DNA of 64,000 nt, from positions 62,001-126,000 of the forward strand of contig JANTQF010000050.1 of assembly GCA_032988165.1 (NCBI GenBank), read 5' to 3'. This stretch comes from Emmonsiellopsis sp. PD_33. Lineage: Eukaryota; Ascomycota; Eurotiomycetes; Onygenales; Ajellomycetaceae. Below the pieces are notes generated by a model. That model was not told the DNA's origin. It worked only from the letters and a program-made list of their open reading frames with translations, and did no database searches. Positions 25,166 to 35,496 of this stretch are shown here, in pieces. Made by a program: the position numbers and the translations under genes. Positions within the stretch are counted from its first letter, which is position 1, and each line of letters begins with the position of its first letter.

Positions 25166-26062
25166 TTACAAACTCTCTTCAACCTCCCTAACCACCTTCC
25201 TAACCCCCTCAATCTCATGCGCAAACCTACCCAAAAACATCCCGTCGACCGCCTTCCCCAATCCCCCATCCCCCCATAACCCCGGCCCCGCCCTCCCGCC
25301 ATACAAAACTCTAACCTCCCCCTCCCTCCCACCCTCACCAGCCACCTTCCTAATCCCCTCCACAACACCAGCCACATGCTCCACGCCCGCCGGCACCGGC
25401 TTCCCAATCGCCCAAACAGGTTCATAAGCAAATATAACCGGCGCATCTCTCGGAATCTTCTCAAGAACCGCACGAACCAGCACCTCGCATTCGGCCACGG
25501 CAGTACTCACCGCATCCGCCATAACCGGTCCGGGCGATGCCACTTCGCCAACGCAAACGAGCGGAATCATCCCATGCGCAGATACGGCGGCTGCTTTGCG
25601 GGCGGTCTGCTCGTCTGACTCGCCGAAGATGGAACGGCGTTCAGCATGGCCGAGCTCAACGATTGAGACGCCTAGGCTGTGCAGAGATTGCGGGGAGACT
25701 TCGCCTGTGTAGGGGCCTAGGGAGTCCCAGAAGCAATCTTGGGCACCGAGGAGGAAAGGAGGTGGTTTGGTTTGAGCTTGCTGTTGTTGTTGTTGTTGTT
25801 GGCTATGAGGGGGTTGTTCCTGAAGCTCTGGGAAGTGGGATTTGAGAATTTCGGAGCACGGGTAGATGGTGAGGAAGTCTGGGATTAGGGCTAGGAGGAG
25901 TTTGGAGCGGTTTTGGGGGCGGAGGATTTCGTTTTCGGGGTCTAGGAGGGAGCGTAGATAGGCAGTTGTACGAGGCGGGGTGAAGTACATTTTGAGGGAG
26001 ATTATGAGGAGGGTTTTGGGGAGCGGGGGGTATTGGGGTTTGGTGCGGGGTTGGGATTGCAT
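25166..26062 (-). CDS. Triosephosphate isomerase-family protein (TPI paralogue, possible LerI-like)
   Basis: Single-exon gene of 298 residues from ATG 26062; an in-frame ATG at 26095 would give 309. It belongs to the TIM family by GAQDCFWDSLGPYTGEVSP, the catalytic His in LGHAERRSIFGESDE (residue 139) and the active-site signature AYEPVWAIGKP (Glu214). The Lys of the first strand is present (SLKMYF, K24). Three positions differ from glycolytic TPI: the usual NWKMN Asn is Ser, GHSERR is GHAERR, and the phosphate loop VGGAS is LGRFA. A glutamine tract (Q x8, then AQ) interrupts the protein near residue 90. Glycolytic TPI is normally about 250 residues, so this is a divergent paralogue. A role as an L-erythrulose-1-phosphate-type isomerase is inferred from those residues and from the RpiB-like gene 13 kb away. 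The start is uncertain. Confidence 0.82.
   Translation of the reverse strand: MQSQPRTKPQYPPLPKTLLIISLKMYFTPPRTTAYLRSLLDPENEILRPQNRSKLLLALIPDFLTIYPCSEILKSHFPELQEQPPHSQQQQQQQQAQTKPPPFLLGAQDCFWDSLGPYTGEVSPQSLHSLGVSIVELGHAERRSIFGESDEQTARKAAAVSAHGMIPLVCVGEVASPGPVMADAVSTAVAECEVLVRAVLEKIPRDAPVIFAYEPVWAIGKPVPAGVEHVAGVVEGIRKVAGEGGREGEVRVLYGGRAGPGLWGDGGLGKAVDGMFLGRFAHEIEGVRKVVREVEESL
25778..25804 (-). repeat. Glutamine-coding trinucleotide tract
   Basis: A TTG/CTG-type trinucleotide run (CAA/CAG on the coding strand) encodes eight consecutive glutamines plus one more after an alanine in the TPI-like protein. The surrounding residues are Pro/His/Gln-rich, so this looks like a loop insertion outside the barrel core. 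Confidence 0.75.
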
Positions 26063-26095
26063 GGCTGCTGAGATGATGTTTGAATAGATGAACAT

Positions 26096-27945
26096 AATAG
26101 GGGCTGACTATTCTATTATTATTCTTCTTCGTGTGAATATGTTTGTTGTTTTCACTTGAAGTTGTCTTTGCGTGGTAGGGCGGTGGTATTGTGTAGTGCG
26201 GATGGTGTCGACCGTGCGTGGTGTCCCCAGTGGCAGAAGCGGGTGCTAGTGAACTTTAACTAGTTAGCTAGCTGGTTTGGCTGTCACCTCTGAGATCTAG
26301 ACGCCCCAAAAGTAAATGCAAGAAACTTGATTATCCCACTCTCCGTGTCCAATTGTGGGATATCAACATGTCGTCTCAACCGTGCGATCACTTGTCGTCC
26401 AATCGGCCCGGCATCGGGCGAAATCCCGGCATCTCCGTCGGCAACCTGCCCCTCACTAGGCCCAGAATGGCCAAGCGTCCCCGGGGGCCCGCATCCGCGA
26501 TTCCGCTTATCGATAACAAGCCTCGGCTCGGGCTTCCAGAATCGGGATAAACAGGAAACATGGGGCTTGGCATTGACCAGATTGGGACTGGACTGCGAGT
26601 CCAGTCATCCTCCAGCAACATTCATTCTGTGTGAAGGGTGTTCAGATACCCGGAAACATCTTGGCCGGGTCATATAATAAGAGCCCAGCTGCTCCAATCA
26701 AACCAGAAAAATCTTGCCAACTATTCTCTTTTTACACTGGCTGCTCCAGCCGCTTCAAGGGTTCTTACCCCCCTGAGTAATTGGCCCAAATTGTTCATCA
26801 GATCGAGATGGAGAGCTCCGCTAACTAACTAAATCTCAGTCTGCTTAGAACCTTTCCTTTTGCGGCCAAGTGTTAATTCCTCCAGATCTTATAACCTTAT
26901 TTAACCCTTCAACAATGGAGTCTGGACTCTGGACTTTGGGGGGGCGGACTCGGCTGCAAAACAGTAAAAATACTTAGAGCCAGCTGGCCTCTTAAGGATT
27001 GATCCTTTTTGGTCTAGTTGTGTTCGACAAAAATATACATTCCCCTCCCATTTTTAGATGCTTCATGACAGCCTACGGTCATCACAGTAGGGAAAACTTC
27101 AACCTACAAACCGTCAACCTCAAGCCACCAGCAATGGCATCAATTCAGCTTCAGCAACGGCCCCATCATCCGTTCCCCCACCAGTGTTTGGTGGCCCGCA
27201 GAAGCTCAGTGACTGGATGCCCAAGCTGTTGATTACGCAGTACCCAGGCTAACTTACCTGTCAGCCTGTTCCTCTTTGCCTGGCTCCAGGAGACCCACAA
27301 CCTGGTCTGCAAGGATGCCACAGCAGAGGATGTTTATTTCCCCATCTCTCAGACTCTAGAGAAAGCTATTCGAGCCACTCAATGTTCGACGAACCTGCAG
27401 CCCTTCTTGCCATGGTCTTTATCGCCCCGAACCACCCGATAATAGCAGCGGAAGCTGGATGTGCTCGGCTCTTGAAGAGCTGTCAACGGATTCTGGCCTC
27501 CCTCCTGGAGAACGGCCGTATGCTCTTCAATGTTATCTCTGATTATAGACTGGCTCGTTATGGCAGGGGAGAGTTTTAAGAAAACAAGATGTGGTATAAA
27601 TGCGTGAAATTGTACCCGCTTTGTTTAGATCACGTGGCGGGGGTCATCTTTAGGGCCCCCTTTCAGGGCTGCTTCCTGGTCATGAGCGTCATCAACGACA
27701 TTTTCCCCTTGAGAACATCTCCCAGCCAGCAAGAAGCCTTCGGTGGATCTTGACCCGTCGTCGCTTATAATGGCGTCCGGGGTTTTGCGGGGTAGACGGT
27801 TTCAGGGGTCTCGCTCGGGCTATCTGTAGCGGGCCTCGGACTATCTATAAAGCCAGGGCTTTGGCGCCCAAGGACATCCACATTTCTCACTAAACACATC
27901 CCTAAAAACAATTGCACAGTTCGGAGGCTATTCGACAGCCCCAAT
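26096..27945. promoter_or_regulatory. Divergent spacer TPI-like / Zn2Cys6 regulator
   Basis: About 1.85 kb upstream of both genes. A TATCTATAAAG element at about 27841-27851 lies about 100 bp before the regulator ATG. Between 27060 and 27580 the DNA shows coding-like composition in more than one frame (for example a frame opening at 27382, MFDEPAALLAM...), but no complete gene can be assembled. Confidence 0.45.
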
Positions 27946-30645
27946 ATGACGGGATCCGCAGACTCCCAGCGGCCGAACGAGACCACCGAGCATCCAGTTG
28001 CCTGCAACAATTGTCGGAGACGCAAGCTTCGCTGCTCTCGGGGGGCGCCGCCATGTCAGCATTGTCGCAAATCTAGTGTGAAATCCCTATAGATTCTCCC
28101 TAAAACCGGACCCCTACGCCTGGCCCAGCTAATTGCTTCGCCTTCATGATTATCTAATAGGCTCTGAGTGTGTGTACGAGTCCAATAAAGCCAAGCCAGG
28201 CCTGAAAACCGGCGTGATAGACAAAATCCATCGACGATTAGGTGAGCAAAGAAGCAATTGTGCTATGTATTTCGGAGAGCTTACATGACTCTGCAGATCG
28301 CCTCGAAGACCTTGTGTTCCAGCAAGAGCAAAGGTTGGAGGGCAGTGAGCCATCACGTCCGCCTGTATCCCAGCAGGAGGTGGCGGGAGATGAGCATTTT
28401 AATGTTGCGGCTACAGCACGTTCTATCCTCTCTTTTCTAGCACAAGATCTCCGGAGATCCGATGTTAGTAACAACTACGCGGGCTACAATGAAAGCCAAG
28501 AAGATGGCCCTCATTACCGTAAACGAAGACGATTAGACGATGGTGACGAGGAAAGGTCCACCCCAACACGCCCCTTAGACTCAGTCACAACAAGTGCGCG
28601 TCTGGTTGCAGATTCACTAAGATCTGATACGCTAGAGGATGTTCTAGCTACATACTTCGACCACATCCATCCATGGATTCCGATCATTCACCAGGCCAGG
28701 TTTCGTCGACGGTTGCTCGATAGTACACAGCGGTCAAGGCTGGATGTCGTTCTTCGTGTTATGATCCTAGTTTCCTCGAGGTTCATTGAGAACCCCGAGT
28801 CTGCAACTGATATTGCAGCCGCCGGCCTTACAACGGCCAAAGCTAGAGATCGGACCATCTCTGATTCGATGAACAGTCTGTGTGTGGAGAGTCTACAGGC
28901 ACTAGTCATTTGCGTATTCAACGACGTGAGCATCTCACTATAACTCAATATTCTCTGATTGGAGAAACTTCTGTTTAACGCACGTTGCCCTATAGATCGG
29001 TAACGGAGAAGCTGGAAAAGCCTGGTCGCTTATCGGATCGCTTACCCGTACTGCGGAATACCTCCAACTAACGGTCGAGGGCCAGGAACTTCTTGACCGC
29101 AAGCCGATATCCAAGCCTTTCTGCTCATTGCCTCGGCACGAGAGCTGGGTGGAAGCCGAGGAAAGACGGCGGGTCTTTTGGAGCATATTCTCCCTAGACA
29201 GATTCAGCTCCGTGACCATGGGCTGGAACACCAGTCTGACGTCGGAAGATGTCCATCGTCGCCTTCCCTGCGATGGCGTCTATTGGCGGAAGGAAACCCA
29301 GGTCACCACGGCTTTCTTCGGTGTCTGGGATAAGTCGGCTGGGAGAATAGGAAACCCCATCACCTTCTTACCCTCACATTATGCATCACCAGCACAAGTT
29401 ATAGCAGCCTCCGCTGATAGTGCTTTACCAAGTCCGGATAACCGCAGTGCTGCCTCCATAGAGTCAGCGGATGAACCCCGGGCTTCTTCGAGCCTCGACG
29501 CCCTGCTGGCTCCAGTGGGGGCATTCGCATACTGTATGGAAGCTACCGAGTCGCTGAGCCGGGTAACCTCCTACTTCCTCCAGCACAGGGTTAACATGCG
29601 CGACGGGCGCGATATCAGCAGCTGGCTTATGCGGTTCAAAGAGCTTGACCTCCGTTTAGTGCATTGGAAGATGCTCCTCCCTAGGAAGTGGAAGGCTGCT
29701 GACCCGACGACAACCACCAAAAATGATACCGGTAGGAGCAACGTAACTAGTGGGGAGAGCGCCTTGGTGATGGATCCAAATCTAACGCTTGCACACGTCG
29801 CTCACAACGCCTCCATGATTTTGCTGCATCAGCCTATAGCCTTTCCCCATCAGGAGTGGGAGTTTACCCACTGTCTGCCGAGCGGCTGTTCTGCGGAGAC
29901 CTGCCTGCAGGCGGCCGTCGAGATTGCCACCATCACGCAGAACTATCTAAAGGTATCCTCACCATCCTCCCCGGCGAACCCCATGTTCAAATTTTGCGTG
30001 TACATCGCGGCACGCCTGCTCCTCGTGCGCTGGCAGTATTATAGCCGGGGTGATAGTGGAACGGTTTACATCAATCCCATTGACTACAGATTCGGGCTGC
30101 TGGTGCAGTGCCTGGACGAAATGTCGAGTCGTTGGGCTGGGCCGCGTACGGGACATGATGACCCAGGGTGCGAGAAAATGACGGGCGCAAAAGACAACAA
30201 CTTGGCGGCAAAGTACGCCCGGAAGCTACGGGAGATGCACACCCTGTGCATGCGCGATGCCGCTTATCAAATTGATGTGATGGGCTACACGCAGGATATC
30301 GACCACTGTTGGAGCTCAGCGTTTACCTCAACGGATAATCCTACTGGTATTCTCTCCCTACGCGATGAGCCTCAGCAGGATCAGCTCCAGATACAAATGG
30401 CAGCCCCTTTGACAGCAGACCGTGCAGGCGCTCTACAGGGACTTGGTGGCAATGGCAACGTAGGCCGAGTTGCTGTCTATGACGAGCAGGTGTATCAACC
30501 AACGACGACGGACCGCACACCGGGCGACCTGGGGGCCATCTCGCAGGTCTTGCTGGACCAACAATTTATGGAAATGGATCGGATCATTAGTTTTGATGAT
30601 GGGATGTTCAACGCGAGTCTGGCTGCTTCTACTTGGTCAGATTAA
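27946..30645 (+). CDS. Zn2Cys6 transcription factor with Fungal_trans domain
   Basis: Four exons: 27946-28075, 28161-28241, 28297-28925 and 28996-30645, 829 residues. The binuclear zinc cluster is split by intron 1: CNNCRRRKLRCSRGAPPCQH, then C-x6-C ending ECVY once joined, i.e. C-x2-C-x6-C-x6-C-x2-C-x6-C. A short linker with basic residues (GLKTGVIDKIHRRL) and a dimerisation-type helix (DRLEDLVFQQEQRL) follow. The middle homology region starts at YFDHIHPWIPIIHQARF, typical of PF04082 regulators, and includes the WVEAEERRRVFWSIF segment. It is nuclear and likely binds CGG half-sites. It lies tail-to-tail (136 bp) with the GH88 gene, so it is the natural candidate regulator of the neighbouring uronide genes. 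That assignment is inference. Confidence 0.9.
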
Positions 30646-30781
30646 TGGCAAATAAGAGTATTCATCCTCTTACGCGATTATGGGTAAATATGGGTAAATC
30701 AGCATGGAGGATATATAAGAAGCTTGTAATTGCATCTAGCTCCTACATTCTATCGTGCACTTAAAAATATATATACCAGGT

Positions 30782-32449
30782 CTATATCAATCCCATATGC
30801 AGCAACTGGTTGCCAAACTTCACTAAATAATAATCACCGTAAACCAGACCGTGATTTGCGTACCGCCTCCTCGCATTCGCGTTGTTGTTCGCGGTGCCAT
30901 GCTTGAGGATGGCATCGAAACGCTGCCCCTCAACCACATCCTCAACCCGAGGGAGATCCTCATTGTTCACGTCACCCTCAGCAGCAAACCGTGCAGCCTC
31001 TGGCGCCAACGAGTGATCCAACGTTCCTCGGACCAAGTCGAGTGCCGCGTCGAGGAATCGCGCCGCCAGCTCACGCTGTCGCTCAGCATTCAAGGCCTGG
31101 GAGAGCAATAACATGCCATTGGCAGCGATGCATGCTGAGCTAGAGTCACGGAGCACTCGAACTTTCTGTCCAGTTTGCTGTGCTCTGTCATCTAGTTCCT
31201 CATCCGGCTTTTCCTCCGGTGCATCAAAATCCCATGGTGGCGATGTGTATGGATTCAACCCACCACTAGTGTTTTTACTGACAGAATGCGTTTCCAGCCG
31301 ATGCAAGAAATACTCTGCAACACCACATGCTGCTTCAAGGAAAACACGGTCTTTGGTCCACATGTACGTCTGCGCGTACCCCAGGATAGCCCATGCCTGG
31401 CCTCTTGCCCAGGTTGATCCGTCAGCGTAGCCCTGCGCCGTCAAGCGTCTTTTGACCAAGCCGGTGGCAGGGTCTATGCAGGCTACATGGCAGGTTGAGT
31501 ACCACTGGCCATGGTAGCGGTGGATATCCCTTGCATCTGCTTCCGCTTCCTTTTTGGACACTTTTTCCAGCGACTCTGGCCGGAGATGGGTGCTCAAGAG
31601 AGTTCTTGCATGCGTGATTGCGATGTCGGCCAGATGGCGATCCCCCGAGTGGGCGGCGGCATAAAACAGCAGGTCGAGATTGCATAGGGAATCGATGATA
31701 ACGATCACATCCGTTGCCATGTCGGTGATGGTGGTGTTCTTGTTTGCCATCCGATCCCAACTGCGGATGGCCCCTGTTGCGCTCACATATCTGGAGGCAA
31801 GACTGTAGGCAGCCTTGATGATCGAGTCAAGGCTGCGGGTGTTGCCAGTCAGCTCCCAGTCCTGTCGAAGAGCTGGCATGATGATAAACCCGATGTCATG
31901 GGTGTCTGTTCGAGCGGCCATGGCGTGAAGTGGTTCCGACCATTTCTGGCACATGGCAAGGAGCTGTTGGCGTCGTCTTGCGTTCGAAGAAAAGCCCGTT
32001 GCGGACTGTGGATAACGAACTGTCCGGTCGAGAAGCTCGTACAATGTTCCCGGGAAGAAACCGCAAGTCCAAAAGCCGGCCTCTCGGAGGTGGTAACGAT
32101 TTGCTTCTGCTTCTCCATCTTGAGGGACATATTCCGGGAATGCGTGCGGGAACTTTCGCAGCAGGTCTTCTTCCCGGGTTGGTGTAGTTGAGGGAAGAGA
32201 TTCGTATGCAACTCTCCACACCTTTGCAGTGATATTCTCCTGGAAGAGTTCTGAGAGATGGTCTACTAAGCTCAGCATAGGCCTGTGTGGGAGGATCAGT
32301 CCGGCGCCGGGAAGGTCGTTGAGGTCGTTGTCGCTGTGGGCGGTGACTGGGCTGCCTCCGGATATTGCTGATTTTTCGATAACCGTGGAAGAAATAGACG
32401 AGGCACTTGAACTTGTTGCAGGCCTGGATTGTTGCGGTGAAGGAGACAT
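30782..32449 (-). CDS. GH88 unsaturated glucuronyl hydrolase
   Basis: Single exon, 555 residues. GH88 enzymes hydrate the double bond of delta-4,5-unsaturated uronic acids at the non-reducing end of lyase-made oligosaccharides, releasing the uronate as an open keto-aldehyde. The frame shows the (alpha/alpha)6 family landmarks: WTCGFFPGTLYELL, the catalytic-type Asp in THDIGFIIMP, the second Asp in IIDSLCNLDLLFYAA, HLRPES, and the GYADGSTWARGQAWAILGY block (motif WARGQAW). The first 70 residues are Ser/Thr-rich with no hydrophobic signal peptide, so the enzyme is probably cytosolic. It is divergent from the MFS transporter, sharing a 495-bp promoter region, which suits uptake followed by internal hydrolysis. 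Related GH105 rhamnogalacturonyl hydrolases are the main alternative, but WARGQAW with HDIGF favours GH88. Confidence 0.88.
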   Translation of the reverse strand: MSPSPQQSRPATSSSASSISSTVIEKSAISGGSPVTAHSDNDLNDLPGAGLILPHRPMLSLVDHLSELFQENITAKVWRVAYESLPSTTPTREEDLLRKFPHAFPEYVPQDGEAEANRYHLREAGFWTCGFFPGTLYELLDRTVRYPQSATGFSSNARRRQQLLAMCQKWSEPLHAMAARTDTHDIGFIIMPALRQDWELTGNTRSLDSIIKAAYSLASRYVSATGAIRSWDRMANKNTTITDMATDVIVIIDSLCNLDLLFYAAAHSGDRHLADIAITHARTLLSTHLRPESLEKVSKKEAEADARDIHRYHGQWYSTCHVACIDPATGLVKRRLTAQGYADGSTWARGQAWAILGYAQTYMWTKDRVFLEAACGVAEYFLHRLETHSVSKNTSGGLNPYTSPPWDFDAPEEKPDEELDDRAQQTGQKVRVLRDSSSACIAANGMLLLSQALNAERQRELAARFLDAALDLVRGTLDHSLAPEAARFAAEGDVNNEDLPRVEDVVEGQRFDAILKHGTANNNANARRRYANHGLVYGDYYLVKFGNQLLHMGLI

Positions 32450-32944
32450 AACGAAACCCCTGACTTGAGGGCTGCAAGATAGGGTGTACGCTATCCTATT
32501 CTTGCCGAGTGATCACTACTCTGCAGGTTTTGGAATTTAATTAGTCTTGTTTGCCGGTAGAGCGAGTATTTTGTTTCCGCCTGAGGGTTGATATTGACAT
32601 ACATAACTTGTTATTCAGGGGGTGGTATTTAGCGAGATTTCGACTTCCCCCGAACTCCGCGACCATTCCTCCGCCATGCACTCACCGCCGAGTCAGACGC
32701 TACTCAACCCCAGTTCTCTCCCGTCTTTTCTACGGGTTAGATCATGAAGAGTCTGGGGTAGCTCCGCCTATGACGTTGGGGAATTTCTCGACTAAAGTTG
32801 ATGTTGTTGGGTAGTAGTCGTGTTTAGCCATGGCGACGATGCTGCCCGTGAATCTATATAACCCATGTCCAATTCCCTTCACCAGCAAAGAGTTTCCTCT
32901 TTACAGCTGGACAAACCCCGAAAGAAACGCCAACATCTTCCTCT
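32450..32944. promoter_or_regulatory. Divergent promoter GH88 / MFS transporter
   Basis: 495 bp between divergent start codons. A TATATAA box at about 32855-32861 sits about 85 bp before the transporter ATG. The word TCCGCC occurs three times in the same orientation at 32576-32581, 32670-32675 and 32763-32768, about 94 bp apart. It contains a CGG-type half-site (CCG) as used by Zn2Cys6 regulators. A short frame at 32551-32814 overlaps these and is probably not coding. Confidence 0.55.
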
Positions 32945-34912
32945 ATGGCCGTCGAAAACCTACCCGGTCAGCGGATAGTGGTCCAGGATGACGAGGAGAT
33001 TGTTGTAAGCTCAACGACCAACAAACCAGCCTCCCGCTCTCTGTGGAAAGCATGGCTGTACATCTTCGATTGGTACCCTAGCCACTACTCTAGCGAGGAG
33101 CGTAGACTCTTGTTTAAGCAAGATTGTGTTATCATGCCGCTTTGCTGTTTGATGTGTAGGTCAAAGTTCATCCCTTTCATTAGGAATTCGGCTAACAGTT
33201 GTGGATATTCCGTGCATAGTCTTTCTGAAGTGGTTGGACTCATCCAATATGAACAACGCTTATGTCTCCGGAATGAAGGAAGATTTGCAATTGAACGGCA
33301 ACCAGTAAGCGAGAAATCGTTTAGATGTGCTCTCATGTTCTGCCCGATACTCTCAATATATTCATCCATATGCTTACCCATGCCACGAGGTATTCACTTT
33401 TCGGCACATTCTACAACATTGGATATCTCCTCTTCGAGATCCCGTCGATGATGGTCATCTCCCGTCCTAGCATTTCCCGTTACTACCCACCCACCATGGA
33501 GGTGGCCTGGTCAATCGTCACCTTCTGCCAGTCACGGCTGCGCAATGAGTATGACATCTACGGCCTCCGATTCCTGCTCGGTGTGCTTGAGACGCCTGCG
33601 TCCTCAGGATGCATGTACATCTTGACATCCTGGTACCGTGGGGACGAGCTTTTTAAACGCACTGGTGTGTGGTACGTGTCGAGCAACGCCGGCTCCATGT
33701 TCGGCGGTTATCTGCAGGCAGCTGCGTATACAAACCTCAACGGTGTGCTGGGTCTTGCCGGCTGGCGGTGGCTGTTTATAATCGATGGCATTATAAGCCT
33801 GCCCATTGCCATTGCCGGTTACTTTTTCTTTCCGGGCTTACCACAGAGCCCCAACAGGGTTTGGTGGCTCTCCGAGCGCGACCAGAAATTGGCGCGGGCC
33901 CGGATGAGAGATGACGGTGTCAAGGAAAGCAAGGGGATAGGGAAGCGCATGTTGAAGCGCGTATTTACCAAATGGCATTTCTACGTCGCTGTTACTGTTT
34001 ATATATGGTGAGTACCGGAAAACTCCACAGAGAGGGCGACATGTATGGCCAAGAAAACTTGAACCTATCGCTTACCCCTATTTTAATAAAGCTTTCAGTG
34101 CACTAGCTACGTCGCCGGCCAGATGGCCCTTTGGTTGAAGGACGAGGCCAAGCTGCACGGTACTTACACCGTTCCTCAGATAAACACGATTCCCACGGGT
34201 GTACAGGGGGTCTCAATTGTTGTCGGGGTGCTTGCCACCTCACTCTGCATGATCTACCCGATCTGGGCGGTTTTCTCCGTCGCCACTGGCATACTCCTTT
34301 TCAGCAATGTCTGCCTCTTGATCTGGGATATTCCAGTTGGACTTCACTGTGAGAGAAATTCATTCATCGACCAATGTATCCCGGAATTAGTAGTTACTGA
34401 CCAGAAGAAAAAACTCAAAAGTTACGGTCTATTATCTCCTCGGCTTCACATCCTGCATCACTCCTATTCTCTTCCCCTGGGTTAACAGGATCATGAAGGA
34501 CGATGCTGAGGCCCGCGCCTTCACAACGGGGGCAATGGTGAGCTAATTGCCCGGTTCCCCCCCTTTTCTCCATTGCAGATCAAACAAATAAAAATAAAAG
34601 AAAAATCAAAAATCAAAAATTTTATGCTAATCAAACCTCATAATATAGATGACCTGCGGATGGATCTTCTTCTCCTTCTACCCCATAACAGCCTTCCCCG
34701 TCGTCGAGGCTCCCAAGTGGCGGAAGGGGTACACCGTCAACACCGTCCTAATCATTGCATACTGGTCGATCTTCATGGTAGGCCAGTTCCTCTGGCGGCG
34801 AGATTTTAAGAAAGGAAATATAGGTGAGGAGGAGGAAGAAGAAGACACGCAGACCTTTGAAAGTGAGAAACGGGGAGAAGCATCGGTTGTAGAGGTTGAA
34901 GATAGGAAGTAA
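32945..34912 (+). CDS. MFS transporter, anion:cation symporter (Dal5/Tna1) family
   Basis: Six exons: 32945-33155, 33220-33304, 33390-34007, 34107-34348, 34422-34537 and 34649-34912, 511 residues. About 12 membrane segments can be read. The ACS-family marks are present: LKWLDSSNMNNAYVSGMKE after helix 1, GYLLFEIPSMMVISR, the RFLLGVLETPASSGCMY segment, WRWLFIIDGIISLP and PKWRKGYTVNTVLIIAYWS. The C-terminal tail is acidic (EEEEEED). The family moves small organic anions (allantoate, nicotinate, pantothenate; bacterial relatives carry hexuronates), so an unsaturated uronide or uronate is a reasonable substrate here by context. The acceptor of intron 2 (CACGAG) and of intron 3 (ACTAG at 34106) were chosen by frame and homology. 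Intron 3 is the least certain. Confidence 0.85.
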
Positions 34913-35496
34913 AATTGAACTTATCAGGGGGTGGTTGATTCAATGCAACGAATGAGAGAAAAGATGAGACGGATAGTAATGGACACGACCGATTTTTCTC
35001 CTTTTTTCCGGTCTATCTATGAATATCTATTTCTCGGGGATTAATTGCAACGCATTGTTGCTGTACTTCTCTGTATCATGAGAGACAAGAGGACACAAGG
35101 GTGGGAATGTAATGCACCAGCCAACAGTCACATTATCTCTGGTAATATTAACCCGAAGGCCGAGGGACTAGTGTCTATTCAAATAGTGTAGCAGATTTTA
35201 ATATTCTATTATTTAAATAACGGTAGACTCCTTTTCCCATCCATCCGTCTCTCTCTACTACTTCAGTACTCACCCGCCAGCATACGCTACACCAAGTCCA
35301 TGATAGGGGAAAGTCCTTCGTGCCGGAATCCCCATATACATATAGCCTACTTCCCTTCCCGATTAAATTATCCCAGTCGCATAAACCAGACGTCGTGACT
35401 CTATAACTTGCCCGCAGTTCTGTCACTTACTTACCACCTATAACAAATTCAACGACCCCAAACATCAAAACCAGCTTCAACGACAAAAACAAAAAA
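34913..35496. promoter_or_regulatory. Spacer MFS / DUF2264 gene
   Basis: 584 bp holding the transporter 3' end and the promoter of the DUF2264 gene. The leader just before the ATG is A/C-rich (CAAAAACAAAAAA), as usual for fungal leaders. No other gene is seen. Confidence 0.45.
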
